Numbered from the stretch's first letter, positions 6,753-15,149 are shown. The stretch: 64,000 nt of DNA from Bacteroidota bacterium (GCA_018268135.1 JAFDXD010000042.1:1-64000); one strand, 5' to 3'. The notes: a model not told the origin generated them from the sequence alone. Numbers and translations are program-made.

Positions 6753-9593
6753 TTATTTACTCAAATGCATGCTTCTTTCTTTGTACAACTGGCGAAAGTA
6801 GGGGTCACGCAGGTCCTTAATAAAACGGATGGCTTCGCCGGTACTTTTCATTTCGGGGCCAAGCTCTTTATTTACACCGGGAAATTTGTTGAAAGAAAAT
6901 ACCGGCTCTTTTATGGCAAAGCCCTGTAGTTTTTTATCAAAAGTAAAGTCTTTGAGTTTTGCTTCATCCATCATCACTTTGGTTGCAACATTGAGGTAGG
7001 GTATTTGATATGCTTTTGCAATAAAGGGCGTGGTACGGCTGGCTCTTGGGTTGGCTTCTATCACATACACAATACCATCTTTTATAGCAAACTGTATATT
7101 GATAAGGCCTTTAATGTTTAATTGACGGGCTATTTTTTCTGCATACTCTTCCATGGTATGCACTATCAGTGGCGATAAATTAAACTGGGGCAATACGGCA
7201 TTGCTATCACCACTGTGTATGCCTGCAGGCTCTATATGCTCCATCACACCCATTACATGAAAGTCGGTACCATCAAAGATGCCATCAATTTCGGCTTCCT
7301 GGCAGCGGTCTAAAAAATGATCGATTAAAATGGTATTATCGGGAAGGTGTTTTAATAAACTCAGTACTCCTTTTTCCAGTTCTTCATCATTAATTACTAT
7401 ACGCATACGCTGGCCGCCCAATACATAGCTGGGCCTTACCAACACAGGGTAGCCTACTTTTTTTGCTACTTCTATGGCTTCATCGGTATTAAAAGCAGTG
7501 CCATAGTTTGGATAAGGAATGTCCATCGCTTTTAGCATATCGCTAAAGCGCCCACGGTCTTCTGCAATATCCATACTGTCAAAAGATGTTCCGATTATTT
7601 TGATGCCTTTTTGGTGCAATTTTTTTGCAAGCTTTAAAGCTGTTTGTCCACCTAATTGTACAATGATGCCATAAGGTTTTTCGTGCTCAATAATTTCCCA
7701 TATATGCTCCCAAAATACGGGCTCAAAATAAAGTTTGTCTGCAATATCAAAATCGGTAGAAACTGTTTCGGGATTACAGTTTACCATAATGGCTTCGTAG
7801 CCGCATTCTTTTATTGCCATCAGGCCATGTACACAGCAATAATCAAACTCAATACCCTGGCCTATGCGGTTAGGCCCGCTACCTAATACAATTATTTTCT
7901 TTTTATCAGATACGATCGATTCGTTTGATAATAAATTTTTACCGGCATCCCTGCCTTCAAAAGTACTATAGAAGTAAGGTGTTTTGGCTTCAAACTCAGC
8001 ACTGCAGGTATCTACCATTTTGTACACTCGGGTAAGGCCCATTGCCTTGCGGCGTTCATATATTTTTTCGGCTCCCTCTTCCTGCATAATGCGTACTATC
8101 TGCTCATCACTAAAGCCTAATATTTTTGCCTCGGTCAATATATGATCGGGCAGGCTATTGAGGTCGTACTTTGCAATTTCTTTTTCGCAATTACAAATTT
8201 TTTGTATTTGATAAATAAACCAGCGGTCTATACCGGTGCTTTCGCAAATGCGGCCCACGCTGGCACCCGCCATCAGCGCATCTTTTATGCGAAACAGCCT
8301 GTCCCACTTTGGTATTTTAATGTATTCAATCAGCTCATCGGTATGCATCAGGCTTTTGCCATAATAGCCTAAGCCCACAGCTTCATTTTCAAGGCTCTGG
8401 CAAGCTTTCTGCAAGGCTTCTGCAAAGCTGCGGCCAATGCCCATTACCTCGCCCACACTTTTCATCTGAAAGCCAAGCGTATCATTGGCTCCTTTAAATT
8501 TATCAAAATTCCAGCGGGGTATTTTTACAATTACATAATCAAGCGCCGGCTCAAAATAGGCAGAGGTAGATTGTGTGATTTGATTTTTTAATTCATCTAA
8601 ATGATAGCCAATAGCCAGCTTAGCAGCAATTTTTGCAATGGGGTAACCCGTAGCCTTACTCGCTAATGCAGATGAGCGGCTTACCCTGGGGTTTATTTCT
8701 ACCACTATCAATTCTTCCGTTTGTGGGTTTAATGCAAATTGCACATTACAGCCACCGGCAAAGTTTCCTAAGGCACGCATCATGCGTATGGCAGTATTCC
8801 TCATTTTCTGGTAGGCGGTATCGCTCAGCGTCATAGCCGGAGCTACGGTAATGCTATCGCCGGTATGCACGCCCATCGGGTCAAAATTCTCAACCGTACA
8901 AATTATTACCACATTATCATTATCATCTCTCAGCAATTCCAATTCATATTCCTTCCATCCAAGTACCGCTTTTTCTACCAGCACTTCGTGCATGGGGCTT
9001 GCAGTAAGCGCCCGGTTAAGGGCTTCATCTAATTCTTCTTTTTTAAATACTATACCACCGCCGGTGCCGCCTAAGGTAAATGAAGGGCGTAGCACTAAAG
9101 GAAAGCCAATAGCCTGTGCAAATTCTTTACCTTCTAAAAATGAGTTGGCAATTTTTGCCGGGCATACAGCTATTCCCATTTCTATCATCCACAGGCGAAA
9201 TTTTTCTCTGTCTTCCGCTTTATCAATAGCCTTAATATCTACCCCAATCAGTTTTACATTATGCTTTTCCCAAATGCCCAGTTCATCCACTTCTTTGCAA
9301 AGGTTAAGGGCTGTTTGCCCGCCCATGGTTGGCAACACCGCATCTATGTTATTTTCTTCCAATATCTGTTCAATACTTTCTACGGTAAGCGGCAAAAGAT
9401 ATACCCGGTCTGCCATCATCGGGTCGGTCATAATAGTGGCAGGGTTGCTGTTAATAAGGGTAACTTTCACCCCTTCCTCTCTCAGGCTACGGGCAGCCTG
9501 TGTGCCACTGTAATCAAATTCGCATGCCTGGCCAATTACAATGGGGCCGCTGCCTATTATTAAAACAGATTGAATGGAGTTGTTTTTTGGCAT
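6753..9593 (-). CDS. carB: carbamoyl-phosphate synthase large subunit
   Basis: The ammonia/ATP-using subunit that makes carbamoyl phosphate for pyrimidines and arginine, working with the glutaminase subunit CarA (not in this window). Two homologous ATP-grasp halves are visible, each opening with a nucleotide loop (IGSGPIVIGQACEFDYSG; LGSGPNRIGQGIEFDYC) and containing RPSFTLGGTGGG and RPSYVLGGQRMRI. The protein is 946 aa from ATG 9593, against about 1070 in E. coli. It ends at GPEMKSTGEAIRFIKDLRDPYFRQLYK, so the C-terminal MGS-like allosteric domain that binds UMP, IMP and ornithine is missing. My recollection is that shortened CarB also occurs in other Bacteroidota. Start chosen because MPKNNSIQSVLIIG is canonical and a -7 box lies 25 bp upstream. 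Confidence 0.95.
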   Translation of the reverse strand: MPKNNSIQSVLIIGSGPIVIGQACEFDYSGTQAARSLREEGVKVTLINSNPATIMTDPMMADRVYLLPLTVESIEQILEENNIDAVLPTMGGQTALNLCKEVDELGIWEKHNVKLIGVDIKAIDKAEDREKFRLWMIEMGIAVCPAKIANSFLEGKEFAQAIGFPLVLRPSFTLGGTGGGIVFKKEELDEALNRALTASPMHEVLVEKAVLGWKEYELELLRDDNDNVVIICTVENFDPMGVHTGDSITVAPAMTLSDTAYQKMRNTAIRMMRALGNFAGGCNVQFALNPQTEELIVVEINPRVSRSSALASKATGYPIAKIAAKLAIGYHLDELKNQITQSTSAYFEPALDYVIVKIPRWNFDKFKGANDTLGFQMKSVGEVMGIGRSFAEALQKACQSLENEAVGLGYYGKSLMHTDELIEYIKIPKWDRLFRIKDALMAGASVGRICESTGIDRWFIYQIQKICNCEKEIAKYDLNSLPDHILTEAKILGFSDEQIVRIMQEEGAEKIYERRKAMGLTRVYKMVDTCSAEFEAKTPYFYSTFEGRDAGKNLLSNESIVSDKKKIIVLGSGPNRIGQGIEFDYCCVHGLMAIKECGYEAIMVNCNPETVSTDFDIADKLYFEPVFWEHIWEIIEHEKPYGIIVQLGGQTALKLAKKLHQKGIKIIGTSFDSMDIAEDRGRFSDMLKAMDIPYPNYGTAFNTDEAIEVAKKVGYPVLVRPSYVLGGQRMRIVINDEELEKGVLSLLKHLPDNTILIDHFLDRCQEAEIDGIFDGTDFHVMGVMEHIEPAGIHSGDSNAVLPQFNLSPLIVHTMEEYAEKIARQLNIKGLINIQFAIKDGIVYVIEANPRASRTTPFIAKAYQIPYLNVATKVMMDEAKLKDFTFDKKLQGFAIKEPVFSFNKFPGVNKELGPEMKSTGEAIRFIKDLRDPYFRQLYKERSMHLSK

Positions 9594-9617
9594 AGTTATA
9601 TGAGCCTTTTGGGCGTG

Positions 9618-9625
9618 CAAAATTA
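9618..9625 (-). promoter_or_regulatory. predicted -7 box of carB
   Basis: On the minus strand the bases read TAATTTTG followed by C, an exact TAnnTTTG match 25 bp ahead of the carB ATG. The upstream stretch is T-rich on that strand but lacks a clear TTTG at -33. Confidence 0.45.
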
Positions 9626-9858
9626 CTTGTAAAAAAGAGAAATAAAAAGGAAAAATAAAAAGCAGGGGCTATGAGCAGCAAATCAATTAGCAACATCGGC
9701 TCCGGCTGTACGCTGCAACCTCCGCTCCGCTTCGGTTTCCGCTACCATCCGGCAGCCCGTGGGCAGTATAGCCATTACAAGCAAAAACTTTCACCGTTGC
9801 AGTACTGTACAGATGGAGAAGTGTATATTTTTTTTATAGGTTGTTGCCATATCAATCG
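9626..9858. other. non-coding stretch upstream of the first 64-bp repeat
   Basis: No credible gene is seen between the carB promoter and the toxin-antitoxin unit. The open frame at 9671-9868 gives a low-complexity product without a family or start context. The segment 9700-9760 is more GC-rich than its surroundings (CTCCGCTCCGCTTCGG, CCGGCAGCCCGTGGGC), which may mark inserted DNA. Confidence 0.5.
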
Positions 9859-9922
9859 ATTGTTTTAAAGGCACAGATACGCATAGCACAAAAGCCATGC
9901 TGCATATCTGCGCCGGTGGGGG
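9859..9922 (+). repeat. 64-bp direct repeat, left copy, flanking a toxin-antitoxin pair
   Basis: Matches 10671-10734 at 62 of 64 positions. It contains an imperfect palindrome in which GGCACAGATACGCATAGC pairs with GCTGCATATCTGCGCC, with two mismatches and a two-base bulge, followed by GGTGGGGG. Homology stops abruptly on both sides. Confidence 0.9.
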
Positions 9923-9969
9923 CGATGTGAAATGCTACAGCCAAAACAAAGCATTAGAGAAAAACGATG

Positions 9970-9977
9970 TAAATTTG
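9970..9977 (+). promoter_or_regulatory. predicted -7 box of the toxin-antitoxin operon
   Basis: TAAATTTG fits TAnnTTTG and lies 22 bp before the antitoxin ATG at 10000. There is no clear -33 TTTG. The promoter lies inside the interval bracketed by the 64-bp repeats, so the unit carries its own promoter. Confidence 0.45.
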
Positions 9978-9999
9978 AGTAGCATTAAATTGAAGTATT

Positions 10000-10218
10000 A
10001 TGACATCATTAGATATTCGCAAAAAATTGACAAATTATATACAAGTTGCAGACGATAAAAAAATAAAAGCAATGTACACGCTTTTAGAATCAGAATTACA
10101 GGAAAGGGAATTGGTAACTATGGAGCAGTACAATGAAGAACTAGAAACTGCTGACAAAGAAATTGCAAAGGGGAATTATATTACACACAAAAATTTTATA
10201 AGCCGCAAGAAGCCATAA
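10000..10218 (+). CDS. antitoxin of a ParE/RelE-type module
   Basis: A 72-aa acidic/basic helical protein (MTSLDIRKKLTNYIQVADDKKIKAMYTLLESELQ) with the layout of short Bacteroidota antitoxins paired with ParE/RelE toxins. An N-terminal helical region is followed by a charged tail (EELETADKEIAKGNYITHKNF) likely to wrap around the toxin. It would neutralise the toxin encoded 4 bp downstream and probably repress the shared promoter. Assignment rests mainly on size and position; the DNA-binding fold is not certain from sequence alone. Confidence 0.75.
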   Translation: MTSLDIRKKLTNYIQVADDKKIKAMYTLLESELQERELVTMEQYNEELETADKEIAKGNYITHKNFISRKKP

Positions 10219-10222
10219 GCCG

Positions 10223-10519
10223 ATGTCTTTAACGATAAAATGGAATTTAGCAGCCGTAAAGCAATTTGATAAAGCCATTGAATATATTGCATCAATATCT
10301 GTACAAAATGCCCAAAAAGTAGAAACCGGATTAATAAACGCTATTCAAAAAATTGCACAACAGCCTGAATTTTATCCAAGAGATAAATATAAGCTCAACA
10401 ACGATGGAAGTTTTAGAGCATTTGAACTTCACCGCTACAGAATTTCATATAGGTATATTAAAAAGGAAATTAGAATTTTAAGAGTACGGCATACTAGTAT
10501 GAACCCTTTACCATATTAA
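10223..10519 (+). CDS. RelE/ParE family toxin
   Basis: A 98-aa protein with the RelE/ParE fold: an N-terminal strand IKWNLAAVKQFDKAIEYIA, a helix-turn region QNAQKVETGLINAIQKIAQQPEFYP, and the C-terminal sheet FRAFELHRYRISYRYIKKEIRILRVRHTSMNP. The pattern E-x-H-R-Y-R-I-S-Y-R and R-H-T-x-x-N-P is typical of ParE-type members, which poison gyrase, while RelE members cleave mRNA on the ribosome. The sequence favours the ParE-like branch but does not prove the target. It follows the antitoxin by 4 bp and is clearly co-transcribed with it. Confidence 0.88.
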   Translation: MSLTIKWNLAAVKQFDKAIEYIASISVQNAQKVETGLINAIQKIAQQPEFYPRDKYKLNNDGSFRAFELHRYRISYRYIKKEIRILRVRHTSMNPLPY

Positions 10520-10670
10520 TCTCCTGTTGCCGTTGTTGGTATTCGCTACATTCCTTGCCGAAGTTGTGTGTTAACTGCAACATTTAATAGCCACCCAAAT
10601 GCAGCAATAAAATCAGCACAAACTTATAATGGGTTGCCGCTTCCTAAAAATAAATTACAGGTAAAGACAA

Positions 10671-10734
10671 ATTGTTTTAAAGGCACAGATACACATAGCA
10701 CAAAAGCCAAGCTGCATATCTGCGCCGGTGGGGG
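10671..10734 (+). repeat. 64-bp direct repeat, right copy
   Basis: Second copy of the repeat at 9859-9922 (two differences). The start-to-start distance is 812 bp and the interval holds the toxin-antitoxin promoter, both genes and about 150 bp of trailing non-coding DNA. It ends 28 bp before the stop of the convergent NAGPA-like gene. Confidence 0.9.
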
Positions 10735-10761
10735 AGTAGTAGATAAAATTTAGTGGCATAA

Positions 10762-11652
10762 TTATCTCTTCAAAATCAAAATGGCATTTGCAACTTTTCT
10801 TTCGCCGAAATGATCGTATTTTTTATTATCCGTCGGGTGGCTTATCACCCCGCTATCGGGCTCACCGTTTACCCACATGGTTGTAGATCCGCCACCATCA
10901 AGGTTGATGGCATTTACACATTTGAGCGTTTTAAAAAGTTTTGCAAACTCGGTATTTGTAAATCCGGCAGCTTCTTTGGTTTGGCCATCTACTGCTATTA
11001 TCAGCAGGCGATGATCTTTTGTAAGCCCGATACCTGTTCGGCAATGGCGGGCAGTATTAAACCGGTGCGCCTGCTGCTGTATGATTTTTTTATTCCATAA
11101 TAATAAGGGCCCGGCAGAAATAATGGTTGGAAAATCGTATTGATTTTGTAGCCAGCCTTCAGCCGGCCGGGTAATAATTTTTACTTGATTTCCTTTCATT
11201 GCCAGTGCAGCAGTATCAAGCCAGGGTAGATACAATGTGCCGTTTAACTCTTGATGCGTACGATTAATAACACTATCATCTATTTTTAAATAACAAACAG
11301 AGCCGCCAATATGTGTATTAAAAAAATTGCCATTAACACCGGCAATAGCATTGTTCTTTTTACCAAAACTGCTCACCGTTTCTAATAAAGAATCATTATA
11401 AGCAATATTAATTTTAAAACTGCTGTCATGCAGGTTCACCGTAATAATATTAATATTTTGTGGCGCATTAAATAAAGAAGTGAAATACTTGTTAGATAAT
11501 ATTACCCCGGGCGCTAATTCTTTTTTTGCCCAACCTTGCCTTACCTGTTTTTGTAAAGTATTGCAACCAAAAATGAACAAAACAATTACAACAAATATTG
11601 AGCTGCGGATAAAAACACAATTTGATGTACAGGAAAGTTTATTTTTAGTCAT
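10762..11652 (-). CDS. phosphodiester glycosidase (NAGPA) family lipoprotein
   Basis: Member of the NAGPA family (phosphodiester glycosidase, older name DUF2233), named after the human enzyme that uncovers mannose-6-phosphate; bacterial members act on sugar phosphodiesters or exopolysaccharide. Marks are IAGVNGNFFNTHIGGSVCYLK, GIGLTKDHRLLIIAVDG and the strong NLDGGGSTTMWVNG with ERKVANAI at the end. From ATG 11652 the protein starts with a signal peptide and lipobox (SIFVVIVLFIFGCN), giving an exported lipoprotein. An in-frame ATG at 11721 would add a second hydrophobic stretch and leave almost no room for the divergent beta-lactamase promoter, so I prefer 11652. Confidence 0.85.
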   Translation of the reverse strand: MTKNKLSCTSNCVFIRSSIFVVIVLFIFGCNTLQKQVRQGWAKKELAPGVILSNKYFTSLFNAPQNINIITVNLHDSSFKINIAYNDSLLETVSSFGKKNNAIAGVNGNFFNTHIGGSVCYLKIDDSVINRTHQELNGTLYLPWLDTAALAMKGNQVKIITRPAEGWLQNQYDFPTIISAGPLLLWNKKIIQQQAHRFNTARHCRTGIGLTKDHRLLIIAVDGQTKEAAGFTNTEFAKLFKTLKCVNAINLDGGGSTTMWVNGEPDSGVISHPTDNKKYDHFGERKVANAILILKR

Positions 11653-11745
11653 GCTGTTTTGATAAATAAAAAAGATAATACAAATAGACAAAAAATATTT
11701 TAAAAAATATTGTATCCTCATTTATCACTCTCCCACTGCGCAAGT

Positions 11746-11765
11746 GTTGGCATATCTTTGCCAAC
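11746..11765 (+). promoter_or_regulatory. -7 box inside a palindrome upstream of the metallo-beta-lactamase
   Basis: TATCTTTG (11753-11760) followed by CC matches the -7 consensus. It sits within the inverted repeat GTTGGC-8 bp-GCCAAC (11746-11751 and 11760-11765). A protein binding the palindrome would block the promoter. The ATG of the beta-lactamase is 38 bp downstream. Confidence 0.4.
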
Positions 11766-11803
11766 GTAGAAATCAAAATCTCATCAAAATAATAAAATAC
11801 AAA

Positions 11804-12541
11804 ATGCCAACTATATTATTGATTATATCTTTTCTTTTTTCTGTTACCAATATATTTGGGCAATCTGTGGAACCAAAGTTGAAAATATCTCCCTTAACCG
11901 GAGATTTTTATATTTATACAACTTATGGTTCATATCAGGGAAACCCGGTGCCGGCAAATGGTATGTACCTTGTAACTAATGATGGCGTTGTATTATTTGA
12001 TACTCCTTGGGACACTACTCAGTTTCAACCCTTGCTTGATAGTATTAAATTAAAACATCATAAAGATGTAACATTATGCCTGGCAACTCACTGGCATGAC
12101 GACAAAACAGCAGGGCTTGAATATTACAGAAATAAAGGTATTAAAACTTATACTACTATCCTTACTGATGAGTTGAGCAAAAAAAATAATAAGAAGAGAT
12201 CCGAATTTTTAATGACCAAAGACACCCTCTTTCATGTAGGGCAATATTTTTTTGAAACCTACTACCCTGGAGAAGGCCATACAAAAGATAATATTGTAAT
12301 ATGGTTTGATAAACAAAAAATTCTATACGGAGGCTGTTTAATAAAAGGGGCAGATGAAGAAAACTTAGGTTATTTAGGAGACGCAAATGTATTAGAATAT
12401 GAAACCACACTAAAAAGGGTACAAAAAAGATGCCCTTACCCAAAATACATTATCATTTCGCATAGCGACTGGAATAATATTAATTCATTAAAACATTCCA
12501 TAAAGCTTGCAAAAAAACTAAAGAACAAAAACAGCCACTAA
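11804..12541 (+). CDS. subclass B1 metallo-beta-lactamase
   Basis: A 245-aa periplasmic zinc beta-lactamase that hydrolyses beta-lactams, in this subclass usually including carbapenems. All six zinc ligands are present: H96, H98 and D100 in THWHDDKTAG, H159 in GEGHTKDN, C178 in GGCLIK and H220 in ISHSDW. The Zn1 site is H96/H98/H159 and the Zn2 site D100/C178/H220. The Lys after Cys (CLIK), which contacts the substrate carboxylate in B1 enzymes, and LGDAN are conserved. ATG 11804 gives a clean signal peptide (MPTILLIISFLFSVTNIFGQ); the upstream in-frame extension does not. No mobile gene stands beside it, so it may be an intrinsic chromosomal enzyme. Spectrum cannot be told from sequence. Confidence 0.92.
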   Translation: MPTILLIISFLFSVTNIFGQSVEPKLKISPLTGDFYIYTTYGSYQGNPVPANGMYLVTNDGVVLFDTPWDTTQFQPLLDSIKLKHHKDVTLCLATHWHDDKTAGLEYYRNKGIKTYTTILTDELSKKNNKKRSEFLMTKDTLFHVGQYFFETYYPGEGHTKDNIVIWFDKQKILYGGCLIKGADEENLGYLGDANVLEYETTLKRVQKRCPYPKYIIISHSDWNNINSLKHSIKLAKKLKNKNSH

Positions 12542-12602
12542 CAAATATTCTTTTCCGGCAGGGCTTGCTACAATGGCCAAAGAGAGCATCCTGATGATAA
12601 AA

Positions 12603-13292
12603 TTATTTTTTCAATTCCAAAGCCAGTCCCAAAAAAATATAATCCTTGCCAATATTTACATTGCTATTGTAATCAATTTGGCGCTGATACCCCAATTGAA
12701 TAGTAGCAGCCACAGAGGGCTTATAGTATAGCAATAGGTTTACCCTGTCTCTTATAAAGTAAGGGCTGCGGTTGGTTACAAATATTTCGTTGCTTGCTCC
12801 AAGCTTAAGCGGTGTAAAATTTTTTTTGCCCTTACTTATGGGGTACAATACTCCTATTTTATATCTATACCTGTTTGCATATCCTATGCTTGTAAATCTA
12901 AACTCTGCCCTAAAGCGATGCTCAAGCTGAAACATCCCAAGGTTGTGAGCAATTACCAATTGTGGCCAAACCCGCCATTCATTATTTATTTTCGGAAGTT
13001 TAAAATTTCCGCTATCCCGGTATGTTTGATAGCTTCCTGTACCTAATGTGGCTGTAATATTTTTTTTAAAAGTATAGTTTACTCCTCCCTTGTACTCATA
13101 ATAATTAAACTGGTTGTACAATTTTTGCGAACGGATTTGTGCTTCTCCAAACACAGACCATTTATTACTAAATGAATATTTTACATTTACAACCGTCCAG
13201 CTACCAAGGCTCTGGGCATGGGTAAATTGAGTGGATGCACAAAATAAAATAGCCCCAAAAAGGAAGACTAGTGTTAATTTTTTTTTATGCAT
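12603..13292 (-). CDS. DUF2490 outer-membrane beta-barrel protein
   Basis: A 229-aa exported protein with signal peptide MHKKKLTLVFLFGAILFC and cleavage near THAQ. The body alternates polar and aromatic residues in beta strands (WTVVNVKYSFSNKWSVFGEA, FNYYEYKGGVNYTFKKNI, LEHRFRAEFRF, DRVNLLLYYKP) and matches the DUF2490 family of small outer-membrane barrels common in Bacteroidota. It ends in LELKK rather than an aromatic residue. The function is unknown. ATG 13292 is preferred over 13328 because it begins directly with the signal peptide. It converges with the beta-lactamase gene, with 61 bp between stops. Confidence 0.8.
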   Translation of the reverse strand: MHKKKLTLVFLFGAILFCASTQFTHAQSLGSWTVVNVKYSFSNKWSVFGEAQIRSQKLYNQFNYYEYKGGVNYTFKKNITATLGTGSYQTYRDSGNFKLPKINNEWRVWPQLVIAHNLGMFQLEHRFRAEFRFTSIGYANRYRYKIGVLYPISKGKKNFTPLKLGASNEIFVTNRSPYFIRDRVNLLLYYKPSVAATIQLGYQRQIDYNSNVNIGKDYIFLGLALELKK

Positions 13293-13485
13293 AAACCAGG
13301 CTTGTAGTTGTTTTGTTTTCAATTGCATTATTTTATTGCTGCACTTTTGGCATCAGTAACTTTGTGATACTTAAAATTAGAGTATTTAAAAAATCGTACG
13401 AAGATAATATTAGAATTTAGTTAATATATCAATGTATAGCCCAATAAATAAAAAAACTATTGAAGAGAGATAACAATAATAAACA

Positions 13486-13494
13486 TAACTTTTG
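13486..13494 (+). promoter_or_regulatory. possible promoter of the mannonate dehydratase gene
   Basis: TAACTTTTG followed by CC is a near match to TAnnTTTG with one extra base in the spacer; a TTG stands 23 bp upstream (13460-13462). It lies 44 bp before the ATG at 13538. Confidence 0.3.
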
Positions 13495-13537
13495 CCAACA
13501 AAGTTTTATGTATTTAAACAAAAAAAGATAAAGCAAA

Positions 13538-14767
13538 ATGATGCCCATAAATTTATCAGATAAAAAAAATTTAAATCAAATGATTCAAAGCATGCGGTGG
13601 TATGGACCGGCAGACCCCGTAAGCTTATCAAATATAAAACAGGCGGGGTGTAGTGAAGTGGTTACTGCGCTTCATCAAATTGCCAATGGAGAAGTGTGGC
13701 CGGTAGAAGAAATTAACTTTCGCAAAAAACTAATTACAGAGCTTGGATTAGTATGGACTGTGGTAGAAAGTGTGCCAGTACATGAAGACATAAAAACTCA
13801 AAGCGTAGGGTTTGAAAAATATATTGAAAATTATAAACAAACCATCAGAAACCTTGCTGAGTGCGGTATTAAAATTATTACATACAATTTTATGCCCATA
13901 CTCGATTGGACAAGAACCGACTTGGCTTATACCCTTGCAGATGGCAGCAAAGCCTTACGCTTTGAAAAAGCAGCATTTATGGCTTTTGAGCTTTTTATAC
14001 TTAAAAGAAAAGAAGCTGAAAATATTTATACTGCGGCAGAAATAGAAGCAGCCAGGCATCGTTTTGCAAGCATGAGTAAAACAGAAAAAATAAACTTACA
14101 AAAAAATATTCTTGCCGGATTGCCGGGTAGTGAAGAGCATTTTACAATAGAAAAATTTAGGCAGGCGCTTGGCAGCTATCAATCCATTGATGCAGTAAAA
14201 CTTCAAAGTCATCTTATTTATTTTTTGCAACAAATAATACCCGTTGCCGAAGATGCAGGCGTGCAAATGGCGCTGCATCCCGACGATCCACCCTATAGCA
14301 TTTTAGGATTGCCCCGTGTAGTAAGTACGCAAGCTGATGTGCAAACACTTGCAGATGCTGTACCATCTCTCAACAATGGCCTTTGTTTTTGTACCGGTTC
14401 CTTTGGTGTAAATGCTCAAAACAATTTACCAGCCATGGTACGCAGGTTTGGCAATCGCATACATTTTATTCATCTGCGTAGCACAAAGCGAAATGAAGCA
14501 GGAGATTTTTATGAAGACAATCACCTGGAAGGCGATGTAGATATGTATGAAGTAATTAAAGAAATAGTAATGATAATGAATGAAAGAAATATTTCAATTC
14601 CTATGCGGCCCGACCATGGCCATCAGATGCTGGATGATCTTGCAAAAAAAACTAACCCCGGCTACTCTGCTATTGGCCGGCTGCGTGGGCTTGCAGAGCT
14701 ACGTGGGCTTGAGATGGGCATAATCCGCTCCATGCAGGAGAATAGCACAAACCATGAAAAAATATAG
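13538..14767 (+). CDS. uxuA: mannonate dehydratase
   Basis: Converts D-mannonate to 2-keto-3-deoxy-D-gluconate in glucuronate catabolism, using Mn(II) or Fe(II). The 409-aa protein has the UxuA features: an early [20 protein letters not shown], the TIM-barrel core, [10 protein letters not shown] with the catalytic/metal His, [20 protein letters not shown] and the metal motif [12 protein letters not shown] near the C-terminus. The N-terminus is about 15 residues longer than typical members, which begin near MRWYG, so a start at a later ATG (13580 or 13592) is possible. No uxuB or uronate isomerase gene is nearby, so the pathway must be completed elsewhere. Confidence 0.95.
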   Translation: MMPINLSDKKNLNQMIQSMRWYGPADPVSLSNIKQAGCSEVVTALHQIANGEVWPVEEINFRKKLITELGLVWTVVESVPVHEDIKTQSVGFEKYIENYKQTIRNLAECGIKIITYNFMPILDWTRTDLAYTLADGSKALRFEKAAFMAFELFILKRKEAENIYTAAEIEAARHRFASMSKTEKINLQKNILAGLPGSEEHFTIEKFRQALGSYQSIDAVKLQSHLIYFLQQIIPVAEDAGVQMALHPDDPPYSILGLPRVVSTQADVQTLADAVPSLNNGLCFCTGSFGVNAQNNLPAMVRRFGNRIHFIHLRSTKRNEAGDFYEDNHLEGDVDMYEVIKEIVMIMNERNISIPMRPDHGHQMLDDLAKKTNPGYSAIGRLRGLAELRGLEMGIIRSMQENSTNHEKI

Positions 14768-15031
14768 GTTTATAAAATGTACAAAAAATTAAAAAAAAGT
14801 CAGTTTCACTAAATCGAACCCTGCACCATAATCAATACAGAAATTTGTTACTTTGAAGCATCAAACATTTTTACATTTTTAGAAAATAAACGCTCATAAA
14901 TTTACTCTGTAATTATGAGGGTAAAAATTGTAAACAATGAAAAACAAACCATTAACAATGGTATTAGCGAGGTAAATATTTTTTTATTAACCGGGCTTTT
15001 ATCGTGTATTTACAGGAAGCCTCATTGATAA

Positions 15032-15112
15032 TTACTTTTTGTATCAAGACAAAAAGTAAATAAAGAAAAACCTAATAGGAATAAAGGTTTGATATCAAAA
15101 TGCCTAATCCTG
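15032..15112 (+). repeat. 81-bp dispersed repeat, copy A
   Basis: Matches 26899-26979 at 78 of 81 positions in the same orientation. It begins with a perfect 11-bp hairpin, TTACTTTTTGT-ATCAAG-ACAAAAAGTAA, followed by CCTAATAGGAATAAAGG and GATATCAAAAT. It lies 67 bp before the start of a secreted M23 peptidase gene; copy B lies 22 bp before another exported-protein gene. Confidence 0.9.
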
Positions 15113-15149
15113 AATACTTATCTCATTTTTTCCTTTGCATTTACAGCAG

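Noticed and set aside
8851..9513. 220-codon open frame antisense to carB
   Set aside because: The protein is Ser/Pro-rich and without family features. It mirrors the codon pattern of carB on the other strand.
9671..9868. 65-codon + strand frame between carB and the toxin-antitoxin unit
   Set aside because: No family, unusual composition, and it runs into the 64-bp repeat.
9859..10734. Classical integron attC sites around the toxin-antitoxin unit
   Set aside because: No RYYYAAC/GTTRRRY core pair was found and no integrase is in the window; only the general cassette-like layout is kept as a finding.
10568..10753. 61-codon frame downstream of the toxin
   Set aside because: It covers the right 64-bp repeat, and the same repeat is not translated in the left copy.
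14915..15028. 37-codon frame MRVKIVNNEKQTINNGISEV
   Set aside because: A vague likeness to the start of some transposases, but too short and unsupported to call an IS remnant.
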